Source: Ruminococcaceae bacterium YAD3003 (GTDB lineage Bacteria; Bacillota; Clostridia; Saccharofermentanales; Saccharofermentanaceae). Taken from it: a stretch of DNA of 64,000 nt. Below, one piece after another: positions 8,980 to 18,257 of the stretch (positions are counted from its first letter, which is position 1; each line of letters opens with the position of its first letter). The position numbers were made by a program, and so were the translations under genes. The stretch is from NCBI GenBank assembly GCA_900107185.1, contig FNPA01000011.1, positions 1-64,000 of the forward strand, in the 5' to 3' direction. The notes below the pieces were generated by a model, which did no database searches, had not been told where the DNA came from, and worked only from the letters and a program-made list of their open reading frames with translations.

Positions 8980-9804
8980 TTAAATACTCTTTCCCTCTTT
9001 AAACATCTTCATCATCTCGTTTGTGAGGCTGTATTCGTCGGGCTGTAAAATGACGTCTTCCCTAGAACGCCACTCGGCGACTTTGAGCTCGCTTTCATCC
9101 ATCTTGATCGTGTCATCACCGTCGACATCGCAATAGAAACCGACGAGGATATCATCAACGATTCCCCACGGCTGGGATTTGTAGTAACGGATATTTTTGA
9201 CCTTAAGGCCTGTCTCTTCCATCGCTTCACGGGCAACTGTTTCTTCGAGCGTCTCGCCGATCTCAGTAAATCCCGCAACGAGTGCGTAGTGGGCATAACC
9301 GGTCTTATATTGGGTTACAAGGATCTTGTCGCCGTTCGTGATACCGACGATGACTGCGGGAACCACGCGCGGATAAATTACGTTACCGCATTCGCATCTG
9401 ATCGCGCGCTCCTTGTCATCTTTATAAGTCTTTCTGCCGCATCTTCCGCAGTAGGTGTTATCCCTGTACCAGCGTGCAAGCTGCAGAGCAGTATATGCCA
9501 GGAACACTCTGTGTTTTTTTGCATTGCCGGAACGTCTGAACTCGCGGATATTCACGAATTCATATCCTTCAGGTGCTTCATAATCAATACCTGTCACATC
9601 CAACAGATAGTAATCATTCTCACCCTCGAGCGAGAAAAGAAACGTGAGATCATCTCCATTATTCAGTTCGCTTTTCCGCGGATACAGGTCACCTCTGACC
9701 ATCACATCGTTTTCCCTGATTACAATGACCAGGCTGTCTTCATCAGCCTTTTTTAACGGGTCGTAGTGATTGATTAGTTTATGGGGAAGAATGTCCTGGA
9801 TCAT
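8980..9804 (-). CDS. nudC: NudC-like NAD+ diphosphatase (Nudix hydrolase)
   Basis: 274 residues: a variable N-terminal domain, a zinc ribbon (YCGRCGRKTY ... RCECGNVIYPR) and a complete Nudix box GFTEIGE-x7-REAMEETGL. The SQPW segment that marks the NADH-pyrophosphatase subfamily follows. By family it hydrolyses NAD(H) to NMN(H) and AMP, or removes NAD caps from RNA. It is a separate unit from the convergent permease. The end at 8980 may be premature, because coding-like sequence continues in another frame for about 100 bp. Confidence 0.9.
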   Translation of the reverse strand: MIQDILPHKLINHYDPLKKADEDSLVIVIRENDVMVRGDLYPRKSELNNGDDLTFLFSLEGENDYYLLDVTGIDYEAPEGYEFVNIREFRRSGNAKKHRVFLAYTALQLARWYRDNTYCGRCGRKTYKDDKERAIRCECGNVIYPRVVPAVIVGITNGDKILVTQYKTGYAHYALVAGFTEIGETLEETVAREAMEETGLKVKNIRYYKSQPWGIVDDILVGFYCDVDGDDTIKMDESELKVAEWRSREDVILQPDEYSLTNEMMKMFKEGKSI

Positions 9805-9818
9805 GTTTTTGCCTAATC

Positions 9819-10226
9819 TCAGAACTTGATCGTTTCCGGTGCAGCTGTAAATGAACTGAATACGGCAGTCGCATCCTTAAAATAGAGGACCTGTGTGTTG
9901 TCGTCATCAGCGCTGTACATAAACTTCAGATCAGGGTGCTTGTCGAGCATGGCAACCTTAACGTCACGTGAATCATCATTGATGAGCTCACCTGAAACAC
10001 GGAGCCATGTTCCTGTCTCACCATCGAAAGCACAGATCTCAGCCTTCGGGTTTGCAGCGAGCTGCTGTGAAACGGGCTTTACCTTACCTGTCTGGATATA
10101 GAGCTTGCCGTCGTAAACAAGGACTGTACCAAACGGTCTTACTCTGGGCTGGTCACCTTCAACCGTTGCCAGATAATATGTCTTTGTCTTCTCTAAAAAT
10201 GCGCAAACTTTCTCAATACCTTCCAT
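9819..10226 (-). CDS. Pyridoxamine 5'-phosphate oxidase-like flavin-binding protein
   Basis: 135 residues of the small split-barrel PNPOx-like family (TYYLATVEGDQPRVRPFGTV ... KLYIQTGKVKPVSQQL), which bind FMN or F420 and act as oxidoreductases of mostly unknown substrate. Length is typical of single-domain members. It sits 14 bp upstream of nudC on the same strand, so the two may be cotranscribed. It is divergent from the TetR gene, whose operator palindrome lies about 110 bp away, making it a possible second target. Confidence 0.8.
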   Translation of the reverse strand: MEGIEKVCAFLEKTKTYYLATVEGDQPRVRPFGTVLVYDGKLYIQTGKVKPVSQQLAANPKAEICAFDGETGTWLRVSGELINDDSRDVKVAMLDKHPDLKFMYSADDDNTQVLYFKDATAVFSSFTAAPETIKF

Positions 10227-10332
10227 CGTCGTGTTCCTTTCCCGAAGATTTAAGATGTCCCTATTATATCAGTCGTAGAAAAACAGTGCCCTCCGAAATG
10301 CATTGCAGAGTCAAAAATCCTGTGATATTATC

Positions 10333-10354
10333 ATTATTGAACACGTTCAATAAT
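10333..10354. promoter_or_regulatory. Perfect 22-bp palindrome, TetR operator candidate
   Basis: Arms ATTATTGAAC (10333-10342) and GTTCAATAAT (10345-10354) are exact inverse complements around AC. The site ends 1 bp before the GAGGA ribosome-binding site of the TetR gene, the classic position for autorepression of this family. Confidence 0.8.
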
Positions 10355-10365
10355 TGAGGATAACC

Positions 10366-10944
10366 ATGCAAAAAGACGAGAAACTGAACATTACGAAGGA
10401 GAAACTGATCGACGCTGCTTTCGCACTGATGGAAGAGGCAGACGATCCGTTTAACGTTACTTCCAGGCAGATCGCAGAGCGTGCCGGAACAAAACCTTCC
10501 ATGATCAACTACTGCTTCGGTTCACGTGAGAACCTCCTCTACCAGACATTCCAGAAGCAGTACATGAGTTTTCTGAACGAGTCAGAGATCAGCGAAATCA
10601 TTGATTCGGATATTACTCCAAAAGATCTCTTAAAAAGACTCCATTTCGTCGTTGCGAAATGCCTCGTCGAAAATCCCAAATTCACGAAGGCAATAACCGG
10701 CCATGTGTTGTTTAACAGGGACTTAAGCAAAGAGTCGTTTACCTATCCTTATGTAAAAAAGCACTATGCGGGCAAAAAGACAGATGAGGAGTGTAAGCTC
10801 ATCGCCTATGAATTATCTGCCATGATGCAGCTGATCATCTACCGCAAGGAAGACATTAAAAGGGACTTCGGCATTGATCTCGACAACGATAAAGAACTCA
10901 GAAAATATATCGGCATGAGGGTCGATCTTTTGTTAGGCGAATAA
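10366..10944 (+). CDS. TetR-family transcriptional regulator
   Basis: 192 residues. The N-terminal helix-turn-helix reads RQIAERAGTKPSMINYCFGSRENLLYQ, typical of TetR; the C-terminal ligand domain is not assignable. The start is set at ATG 10366, 5 nt after GAGGA (10356-10360); an upstream in-frame TTG overlaps the palindrome. It is followed after one base by a phosphotransferase-like gene, so the pair is an operon. The perfect palindrome in front implies self-repression relieved by a small molecule. The ligand is unknown. Confidence 0.88.
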   Translation: MQKDEKLNITKEKLIDAAFALMEEADDPFNVTSRQIAERAGTKPSMINYCFGSRENLLYQTFQKQYMSFLNESEISEIIDSDITPKDLLKRLHFVVAKCLVENPKFTKAITGHVLFNRDLSKESFTYPYVKKHYAGKKTDEECKLIAYELSAMMQLIIYRKEDIKRDFGIDLDNDKELRKYIGMRVDLLLGE

Positions 10945-10945
10945 G

Positions 10946-13267
10946 ATGAAATATATTTTCGAACTTAGAAACATACCTCAGGATAAGATGGCCCTGGCAG
11001 GCGGCAAAGCGGCATCTTTATCTCTCATGATGAAGAATCTGAAGATGAATATTCCTATGGGGTATGTCATCACCGCGGAAGGTTTCCGGGATGGAAAACT
11101 GATAAATGAAGCATCCGAAGAATTGAACCAGACGATTGCAAAATTAGACAGGCTAAAGACTTATGCAGTCAGATCATCTGCAATCGGCGAAGACGGCGAG
11201 AATAACTCATTTGCAGGTCAATATGAGACTCTTACGAACGTTAAAGTACCCGAGATCAGAGATGCCGTAAAGCAGGTCGCAGGTTCGGCAAAGAGCGAAC
11301 GCGTTGAAGAATACAAAAGCCGCAATGATATTTCCGGCGAAGGCATCGGAATCGTAATCCAGGAATTCGTAAAACCTGAATTTGCGGGCGTCATTTTCAC
11401 GTCGGACATCATCACCGGCAAGGACGATAAGATCGTCGGCAACTACGTTCACGGCGAGGGAGAAAAGCTCGTGTCAGGTGTTGAGAACGCCGAAGAATTC
11501 AGGATCGGCGCTCTGAAACTTTCTTACGAGGGCAATCCCGAGTTGGCCGGATTCTCAAAAACACTTCGCAGATATTCACTCGCAATCCGCTCATTTTATG
11601 GTGTTCCAATGGATATCGAGTGGGCAATATCCGGCGGCAGAGTATATATTTTGCAGGCGCGTCCTATTACAACTCTGAAAAGGATTTCCATAAAAGATTA
11701 CGACGTTAACGGCACGCGCTCTGGCTATAAGCTACTTACCAAAACAAACGTCGGCGAGATCTTCACAAAGCCTGTAAGCCCCATGACCTTCAGCATCCTG
11801 GAAAAGATAAATGAATTCCTGGGGCTCCCTGAGTGGCTCGACAACATTAACGGTCAGGCATACATGAACATATCTGTCATGTGCTCGCTGATGGTATCTT
11901 ACGGCAAGACTCCCGAGAAGGCTTATGAGACCGTAAAAGATCTGGTCGGCGAGATTCCATCCGGCGTCGATATTCCCGTATCGCCTTTTGACAAAAAGGC
12001 TTTTAAGCATAACCTTTGGAATCTTCTTTTCCCAAAGAACAAATCAAAGCTTACCAAAAAAGAGAAGCACGAGATGGTGCTGCACTTAGATGATATTTCG
12101 GAAGAACTCAACGGCGAGATCAGAAAGATAGACAGCAACACAGATCTCATGAAATACTGGGACAATGTCATGCTGCCAAAGCTCAACGATGGCCTGGCAT
12201 CGATCCTGGCAGAGAGCGGAATGTCTCTGGTACCGCTGTTCGGCACGCGCAAAAAGATTATAAAGATCGCGGGAGAAGACATGGCAAACCGCCTTTTAAC
12301 GGGCTGTGTCGGTGTTCTCGCATCGATGAAGCCGCTGCTGCTGTTAGAAGACGTCGCCGAAGGAAAGATGCCCTGCGAAGAGTACATCAAAATCTGCGGC
12401 CACCGCTCCGCCAACGAGATGGAGCTCATGGAACCCAGGCCTTATGAAGACCCCTCCTTCCCTGATAACCTCCTTAACGACAGAAAGGAAGGCGGTCATA
12501 ACCTCCGGCCGGTCCTCGCAAAACAGGAAGAATCCTACAAGGAAGCACTGGCTGAGTTCAAATCGAAATATCCTTCGAAGAGCAGATGGATCGACAAGGA
12601 GATCGCGAAGTTCATTCACGCGAATGATTTCAGGGAGGATATCAGGAGCAAAGGCGTAAGGATCTTCTGCGTTTTCAGGGAATACTGCCTCAAGGCCGGT
12701 GAATTAAACGGTCTGGGGGATGACATCTTTATGCTCGGATACAAGGAAATGTTCGCAATGCTTAAGGGCGATAAGACTTCTCTGGAATATATCCCTGCTC
12801 GAAAGAGTACTTTCGAGAGGTATTGTACATATCCGGCCTTCCCGAACCTCGTCATAGGACACTTTGACGCTGACGAATGGCTCAAAGACCCCGGCAGGAG
12901 AAACGATGTCTACATCAGCGGAAGGCGTTCTGATGAGGACATGTCCTCCGACGTTAAGGGATTTGCAGGAGCCGCAGGTGTTGTCACGGGAACTGTGCGC
13001 GTAATTGAAGATGTAGATCACATCGATGAACTCATCGAAGGCGAGATCCTGGTCACGCGTGCAACGAATATCGGATGGACAGTCGCGTTCCACAAGGTGT
13101 CGGCGATCGTCACGGATATCGGCGCGCCATTATCCCACGCAGCGATCGTCGCAAGAGAATTCGGCATCCCGGCGGTTGTCGGCTGCCGCAATGCGACCAC
13201 CGTTTTGAAGACCGGCGACGTGGTTACGGTTGACGGGGAAAAGGGTACGGTAACGATACAAGCATAG
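10946..13267 (+). CDS. PEP-synthase/rifampin-phosphotransferase-like enzyme
   Basis: 773 residues with a PPDK/PEP-synthase-type ATP-grasp N-terminal half (AVRSSAIGEDGENNSFAGQY; YILQARPIT ends the ATP-binding part), a middle region of about 350 residues, and a C-terminal swivelling phospho-histidine domain with His731 in PLSHAAIVAREFGIP. This ATP-grasp / variable / His-domain order occurs in PEP synthase and in rifamycin phosphotransferases (Rph). The middle part does not look like the PEP/pyruvate TIM barrel, which favours the Rph-like group that phosphorylates a small molecule such as an antibiotic. Transcription and translation are coupled to the TetR gene (1-bp gap), consistent with an inducible resistance or detoxification function. 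The substrate is inferred only. Confidence 0.75.
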   Translation: MKYIFELRNIPQDKMALAGGKAASLSLMMKNLKMNIPMGYVITAEGFRDGKLINEASEELNQTIAKLDRLKTYAVRSSAIGEDGENNSFAGQYETLTNVKVPEIRDAVKQVAGSAKSERVEEYKSRNDISGEGIGIVIQEFVKPEFAGVIFTSDIITGKDDKIVGNYVHGEGEKLVSGVENAEEFRIGALKLSYEGNPELAGFSKTLRRYSLAIRSFYGVPMDIEWAISGGRVYILQARPITTLKRISIKDYDVNGTRSGYKLLTKTNVGEIFTKPVSPMTFSILEKINEFLGLPEWLDNINGQAYMNISVMCSLMVSYGKTPEKAYETVKDLVGEIPSGVDIPVSPFDKKAFKHNLWNLLFPKNKSKLTKKEKHEMVLHLDDISEELNGEIRKIDSNTDLMKYWDNVMLPKLNDGLASILAESGMSLVPLFGTRKKIIKIAGEDMANRLLTGCVGVLASMKPLLLLEDVAEGKMPCEEYIKICGHRSANEMELMEPRPYEDPSFPDNLLNDRKEGGHNLRPVLAKQEESYKEALAEFKSKYPSKSRWIDKEIAKFIHANDFREDIRSKGVRIFCVFREYCLKAGELNGLGDDIFMLGYKEMFAMLKGDKTSLEYIPARKSTFERYCTYPAFPNLVIGHFDADEWLKDPGRRNDVYISGRRSDEDMSSDVKGFAGAAGVVTGTVRVIEDVDHIDELIEGEILVTRATNIGWTVAFHKVSAIVTDIGAPLSHAAIVAREFGIPAVVGCRNATTVLKTGDVVTVDGEKGTVTIQA

Positions 13268-13324
13268 TTCCCGCAGTTGTGATACTATATTTTCAGGAAT
13301 AACAGATAAAAAGGGATCACAACT

Positions 13325-16300
13325 ATGATAGATTTTTATAACGCCTTTATCTCATACAAACATGCTCCTCTCGACATTTCAATTGCCGAGCATATCCAGA
13401 AAAAGCTCGAACACTTCCATGTTCCTCACAAACTCAAGAAAAAGCTCAAGCACCAGAAGATCACCCGCATCTTCAGAGATAAGGACGAGCTCCCTATCAC
13501 CAGTGACCTTACGGAAACTATCACAGAGGCGCTCGAGAAGGCCGAGTATCTGATCGTTATCTGCTCCACGAACACCAGTCAGTCCATGTGGGTCAAGCGT
13601 GAGATCGCTACATTCCTGAAGTTCCACACAGCTGACAAGATATTAACTGTTCTTTGCGACGGCGAACCTGAAGAAGTTATTCCTTCTGAGATCCTTTCCA
13701 CCCAGAAAACATTTGTGGATGCTGCAGGCAATACCCAGACTGTTACAGTACCTGTAGAGCCTCTGTCCTGCGACTACAGAATGTCAAAATCAAAAGCAGA
13801 CAGAGAAGAGCTCCCCCGTCTTGCTTCCGCTCTGTTGGGATGTTCTTATGATGAACTCCAGAGACGAAGAAGACAGTACAGGATCAGACGTGCCGCTGCG
13901 ATAGTAGCTGCTGCATTTGTAGGTGTTGTAGCGTTCGGTGCTTACATGTCTTACAAAAACAGACAGATCGACAGAAGTTACATCGAATCTTTGAGGAGCC
14001 GTTCGATCTATCTCGCAAATGAATCAAGGCAGCTGCTGAGCGATGGCAAAAGAACGGATGCACTTCAGTTGGCACTCGCGGCACTTCCTGTGGATACAAA
14101 CACCAAGATGCCTGTAACCGGTGTTGCTGTCCGTGCCATAACTGATGCAACCGGAGCATACAAATCGAACCACGGTTTATCTTATGAGGCAATCTGGAAT
14201 TACAAAACCGATCACCCCATCAAGAGAATAATTATCACTGACAACCATGAATACATTGCAGCATATGACAAGAACGGCAATGTTTATTGCTGGAATGCTC
14301 TTTCGCATGATCTGGTCCTCAAGAACCAGTGCGGACTGCAACCAACAGAGATTACCTTTATGGATAATGACTCTTTGCTTGTCACTTATGAACACCGTAT
14401 TGAGGCTTTTAATATCCCGTCCGGAAAATCAATGTGGAGCTATGATGTTGATGATTTATACACGCTTACCGGAAGTGTTTGCTGTGTTGCAAATGGAATA
14501 TATGTTTCTGTCGGCTCAGGCAATATCGTCAGGCTGTCGGCAAAAGACGGAAGCGTTAAAGATACCTATTCAATGAATACGGACTCATACTTCGGTTCAA
14601 TAGCCGGTATGGCTGTTTCACCTGATGGCAAAAAGATTGCATATATTAGTGATTCCTTCTCTTATGATGAACCTATTCCTGTCACAATGTATGACGTCGA
14701 AACAGGCAAGGAATATTCTTCATCGTTGGATTGCGAATATATTGCTTCACTTAAGTTTATAGATAATGATCATTTATGCATTGTTTCAAACAACGATTAC
14801 TTCTTCAGTTCTTTGGAGTATTCTGACGTATATACATATGTCAAAGAAGGAGTATTGAGTTACTACTGTTTTGATAGAAATATGAAACAGTTATGGGTAT
14901 CTGATCTCGAATACAACGATGTTGCCAAAGGCTACAATATTATGTGTTTGCCGGAAAGAAATGCTGTCGTATGTTATACGGGCAATTCTGCATCAATTGT
15001 TGATTTAGACACAGGCGAGGAGCGTGTAAAATATACTTTCGGATCTTCGATAGTAACAGCCAGTGACTGGAACGTTAACGGTTTACCGGAATTTATCTGT
15101 TCAAACGGAGATTGGATCTTAACATCTAAAGACGATTCAAATGAATATGGAAGATACAGTGTTCTCGGTCAGGATCTTACATACGGAATCGGCGGAGAAT
15201 TCATATATGTTGTTGAGAGAAACAGCTGCGATATTATTTGTTATAGCCGTTTCCTCGAAGATGATGAATGGGAAGCCGTGGATGGTTTTTCCGGAACATA
15301 CGCAGGATCAAATTATCAGGCATCTTATGCGGATGAGGAATACCTGATCATTGCAGCAACAACAAAAGACGATATGGTCAGAATATCTATTATCGATACT
15401 GCAAAAGGTAAGCTCATAAAACAAACAGAAGTGCCTGAATCACAATATCTGGCTTCAAGTTTTGATGTTATACACGCCGGAGAAAACTACTACGGTATCT
15501 TCGGATCGGATATCTATAAGATAAACCCCAAAAAAGGCACCGCAGAAAAAACAGATATTACTTTGGGTGTAAAGTCTACAGTATCAAACGGCAAGATTAT
15601 TACTTATGATCGTAATTTTGATACTCTCGATTTAGAAGTAATGGACATTGACGGAACTCACTCATCGACTTTTACTATTGAGGGTATTGATGATATACCA
15701 AATACTCTTATCTATAATGAGACCTTGAATAAAGTATTTGCAGGTGTAGGCCGGAAGTTATTCGCTGTAGATTTGAACTCTTCAAAGGTCAAAGAAATAA
15801 AAATTCCGGACGCTTTCATTTCCAAGAATGTATATACATTATATGTTGAGACTACATTGGATGGTTCTATGGTTGTCTTCTGCGATGGCCAGAGCGTTAT
15901 CGTAACGGACGATTCATTTAAGATTCTATACACTCTCAGCTGTCAGGCATATTACCGTTTCGGTGCATGCTTCAGGAACGGCACATTGTATATTGTTGAA
16001 GATAACTATCTCTCAATATTTAAGGGCGATACCGGTGAAGTTATCGGCATGTATGAGACTTCTCTTTATGGTGTAGGAGTAGCCGAAATGACTTTTAATG
16101 ATGCCAGCAATCAGCTTTATATTCAGACCGGACCCCATATATGCATTCTCGACATGGAAACCTGGCAGGAAATTGCAAATATCGAAAACGCATATTGTTA
16201 TAACGAACTTAATGACCGTTTCTATGTATACTCCTATCTCAATGATTACGAGACAACACCGGGTTACATCAAACACTACACATTAAACGACCTGATTGAG

Positions 16301-16366
16301 AAAGCCAGGAGATACCTGGGTAATCAGGAAATCGCCGACATTACGAAATATAAATACGGTCTCTGA
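13325..16366 (+). CDS. TIR domain - transmembrane - beta-propeller protein
   Basis: 1013 residues. An N-terminal TIR domain (about 1-150; FYNAFISYKHAPLD, RIFRDKDELP, YLIVICSTNTSQS) includes Glu93 in SMWVKREIATF, the position of the catalytic glutamate in TIR NAD hydrolases. A basic stretch and one TM (about 190-209) follow, then about 800 residues of repeated WD40/PQQ-like beta blades (AAYDKNGNVYCWNALS, VSPDGKKIAYIS). The topology predicts a cytosolic TIR and an extracytoplasmic propeller, that is, a receptor-like layout. AAGGGA precedes the start. It lies 57 bp after the Rph-like gene, in the same direction. No partner gene of a known TIR defence system is nearby. Confidence 0.85.
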   Translation: MIDFYNAFISYKHAPLDISIAEHIQKKLEHFHVPHKLKKKLKHQKITRIFRDKDELPITSDLTETITEALEKAEYLIVICSTNTSQSMWVKREIATFLKFHTADKILTVLCDGEPEEVIPSEILSTQKTFVDAAGNTQTVTVPVEPLSCDYRMSKSKADREELPRLASALLGCSYDELQRRRRQYRIRRAAAIVAAAFVGVVAFGAYMSYKNRQIDRSYIESLRSRSIYLANESRQLLSDGKRTDALQLALAALPVDTNTKMPVTGVAVRAITDATGAYKSNHGLSYEAIWNYKTDHPIKRIIITDNHEYIAAYDKNGNVYCWNALSHDLVLKNQCGLQPTEITFMDNDSLLVTYEHRIEAFNIPSGKSMWSYDVDDLYTLTGSVCCVANGIYVSVGSGNIVRLSAKDGSVKDTYSMNTDSYFGSIAGMAVSPDGKKIAYISDSFSYDEPIPVTMYDVETGKEYSSSLDCEYIASLKFIDNDHLCIVSNNDYFFSSLEYSDVYTYVKEGVLSYYCFDRNMKQLWVSDLEYNDVAKGYNIMCLPERNAVVCYTGNSASIVDLDTGEERVKYTFGSSIVTASDWNVNGLPEFICSNGDWILTSKDDSNEYGRYSVLGQDLTYGIGGEFIYVVERNSCDIICYSRFLEDDEWEAVDGFSGTYAGSNYQASYADEEYLIIAATTKDDMVRISIIDTAKGKLIKQTEVPESQYLASSFDVIHAGENYYGIFGSDIYKINPKKGTAEKTDITLGVKSTVSNGKIITYDRNFDTLDLEVMDIDGTHSSTFTIEGIDDIPNTLIYNETLNKVFAGVGRKLFAVDLNSSKVKEIKIPDAFISKNVYTLYVETTLDGSMVVFCDGQSVIVTDDSFKILYTLSCQAYYRFGACFRNGTLYIVEDNYLSIFKGDTGEVIGMYETSLYGVGVAEMTFNDASNQLYIQTGPHICILDMETWQEIANIENAYCYNELNDRFYVYSYLNDYETTPGYIKHYTLNDLIEKARRYLGNQEIADITKYKYGL

Positions 16367-16384
16367 TGAGACCGTATTTTTTGT
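16353..16384 (+). terminator. Intrinsic terminator overlapping the TIR gene stop
   Basis: AATACGGTCTC and GAGACCGTATT form an 11-bp stem with a TGAT loop that contains the stop codon, followed by TTTTTGTTT. Confidence 0.88.
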
Positions 16385-16416
16385 TTATCTGAATTTTTGT
16401 TTGAGATCAGCAGGCG

Positions 16417-17904
16417 TCAGATAGCCTTATAAGTCTTGTCGAAAATATCCTTGTTAATAACGTAGATATCGTGCTCGTCATCAGCTCTGACAGCGATATA
16501 ATCGCCGACGCGGCCTGAATAGTACTTATCCTCTGTCCACGCCGTGAAGAGCTTTACAGGCTGCTCCAGAGGCTTTGCGAATACTATCGTGCTGCCTGTG
16601 GATCTTACGGTCTTTGCATACTGCAGGACCTTCTTGATCTCGCCTGTAACAGTATTTCTGATACGGGGCTCGTATTCAAAATCTCTGGTGTATCTGAAGT
16701 TAGTAAACTGGTAAGAATTAAGAAGCTTCTGCTCCTTGATAGGATAGATCTCGCCATCGATGCCGATCATGAGATAAGCTTCCTTGTCGATAACTGTATC
16801 AACATCTCCTTCGAGAGTTCTGATGTTGATAGGAGTTCCGATCGGGAAAACTTCCTCGAGCTTAACAGCACCAAGAGACTGCTCAACCTTGTTGTAACGT
16901 CTCATGTCAGAAGTGTTGAGGACTGTTTCTTTCGCATAGATAACGAGGAAGCTGTCATAGTACTGTACCATTCTCTCCTCGAGGACTTCCTTTGCGGGTC
17001 TGTCCAAAAATTCTGTTCTGATGGTACCGCCGGCCTTGAGCATGTGACCGCCGCCACCGCCTAAGCCGTCAGCCAGGAATGCTGCCAGTTCATTTGCATA
17101 AACTTCTTTAGAGCAGCTCCTGACGGAGAATTTAACTTCGTATTGGTTTACATAGTATGCGAGGCAGACATCAACATTTTCAGTCTCCAGCGCGAAATCA
17201 CTTATGAGACCCAGGATACAGGGATCACAAGGCTCAGCCTCGATTACCAGGTATTTGTTGCTCTCGTGATACTCATAATTCATGATGGCTCTTCCTGTGA
17301 TCTGGAGCTCATCAAGAGAAATATTAGAGTTGACCATGGATGTGACAACTGACTTGTTATAGATCAGGGCATCCATCATATCTCGGTCGAGAGGGTGTGA
17401 AACTTCCGAGAGCTTATTCGTATCTGAGAAGAGTCCGTAGTAGAGTGCTGTGGCAACCAGTCTGTTCTCGTTGGGGTCAAAGCCTTCGCTCTTGATCATA
17501 TCCCAGACAACTGTGGAACAGCTGCCGACATCACTTCTGATATTGGACATGCCGCTGGGTGTATCTACTGCCTTCTTATGGTGGTCAATAATTGCAACGT
17601 GCTTTGCTGCAGTCTTGGTAACGTTCTTCTCACCATACTGGCAGTCAACGGTAATGAGCAGTTCAGGCTCTTCTGCAATAAACGGAGCATATTCGATCGG
17701 GATCTCGAGTTCCTTGACCATGATCAGGAGGTTACTCTTCTGGATCTCGTTTCTGCCTCTGTAAATGAACTTTACGTTCTTGCTCTTGTGATTCTGTTCG
17801 AAATACCACTTCAACGCATAACCCGATGCCAACGCGTCAGCATCCGGATTATCATGACATTGAATCACGATGTGCTCATACTTTAAAAAATCTTTTAACT
17901 GCAT
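16417..17904 (-). CDS. DHH-family phosphoesterase with C-terminal extension
   Basis: 495 residues. The DHH catalytic domain (HDNPDADALASG near residue 17, a DCQYG motif, IDHHKK) is followed by a DHHA1 domain with GGGGGHMLKAGG. Together these define the NrnA/RecJ-like group, which degrades nanoRNA, pAp or cyclic dinucleotide products using Mn2+. The core spans about 310 residues; a further 180 or so residues form an extra C-terminal region ending in a segment around YYSGRVGDYIAVRADDE. This is longer than NrnA or GdpP cores, and no transmembrane or PAS parts are present. It is a single-gene unit; its terminator is shared with, or adjacent to, that of the TIR gene. Confidence 0.82.
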   Translation of the reverse strand: MQLKDFLKYEHIVIQCHDNPDADALASGYALKWYFEQNHKSKNVKFIYRGRNEIQKSNLLIMVKELEIPIEYAPFIAEEPELLITVDCQYGEKNVTKTAAKHVAIIDHHKKAVDTPSGMSNIRSDVGSCSTVVWDMIKSEGFDPNENRLVATALYYGLFSDTNKLSEVSHPLDRDMMDALIYNKSVVTSMVNSNISLDELQITGRAIMNYEYHESNKYLVIEAEPCDPCILGLISDFALETENVDVCLAYYVNQYEVKFSVRSCSKEVYANELAAFLADGLGGGGGHMLKAGGTIRTEFLDRPAKEVLEERMVQYYDSFLVIYAKETVLNTSDMRRYNKVEQSLGAVKLEEVFPIGTPINIRTLEGDVDTVIDKEAYLMIGIDGEIYPIKEQKLLNSYQFTNFRYTRDFEYEPRIRNTVTGEIKKVLQYAKTVRSTGSTIVFAKPLEQPVKLFTAWTEDKYYSGRVGDYIAVRADDEHDIYVINKDIFDKTYKAI

Positions 17905-18064
17905 GCTCCATTACCACTATTTTTTCAAAATAGGCACCCTTTTATAAATGGACACCATAGCATTGTATCAGAATTTTTTTGTGTGTGCATTACAAGAATA
18001 AGACTTCTTTAGTTTAATTACGCTCCCGGCAAATAATGGAGTTTGTTGTGTTTTCCAAAAAAGG

Positions 18065-18257
18065 TTAATTTCTGTCCGGAAACGCATTATAATTAAAGTG
18101 CTTCAGATCAATTAGTTATTCGCGTTCTGTTGCCATGACGCTCGTTTTCCTGAGCGGGGTTAATAATGATAAGAACCTTAGAATCTCATCATGAATGACA
18201 AATAAGGTCGCCATTGGCGATAAGTTTTTGCTGTTCGTGAAAGGAGGTTCTTTTTTT
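18065..18257 (+). promoter_or_regulatory. Promoter and long leader of the methyltransferase gene
   Basis: TATAAT at 18088-18093 with a weak -35 (TTAATT, 18065-18070) at 17 bp predicts transcription from about 18100, leaving a 5' UTR of about 158 nt. The leader can fold locally (TCGCC-att-GGCGA near 18205-18220; GCTC ... GAGC near 18142-18160) and ends in a perfect AAGGAGGT (18241-18248). No known riboswitch class is recognised. The rest of the gap from 17905 shows nothing clear. Confidence 0.4.

Noticed and set aside
13325-16366. Thoeris or another known TIR defence system
   Set aside because: No ThsA-like SIR2/SLOG gene or other known partner lies beside it; kept only as a TIR-propeller protein.
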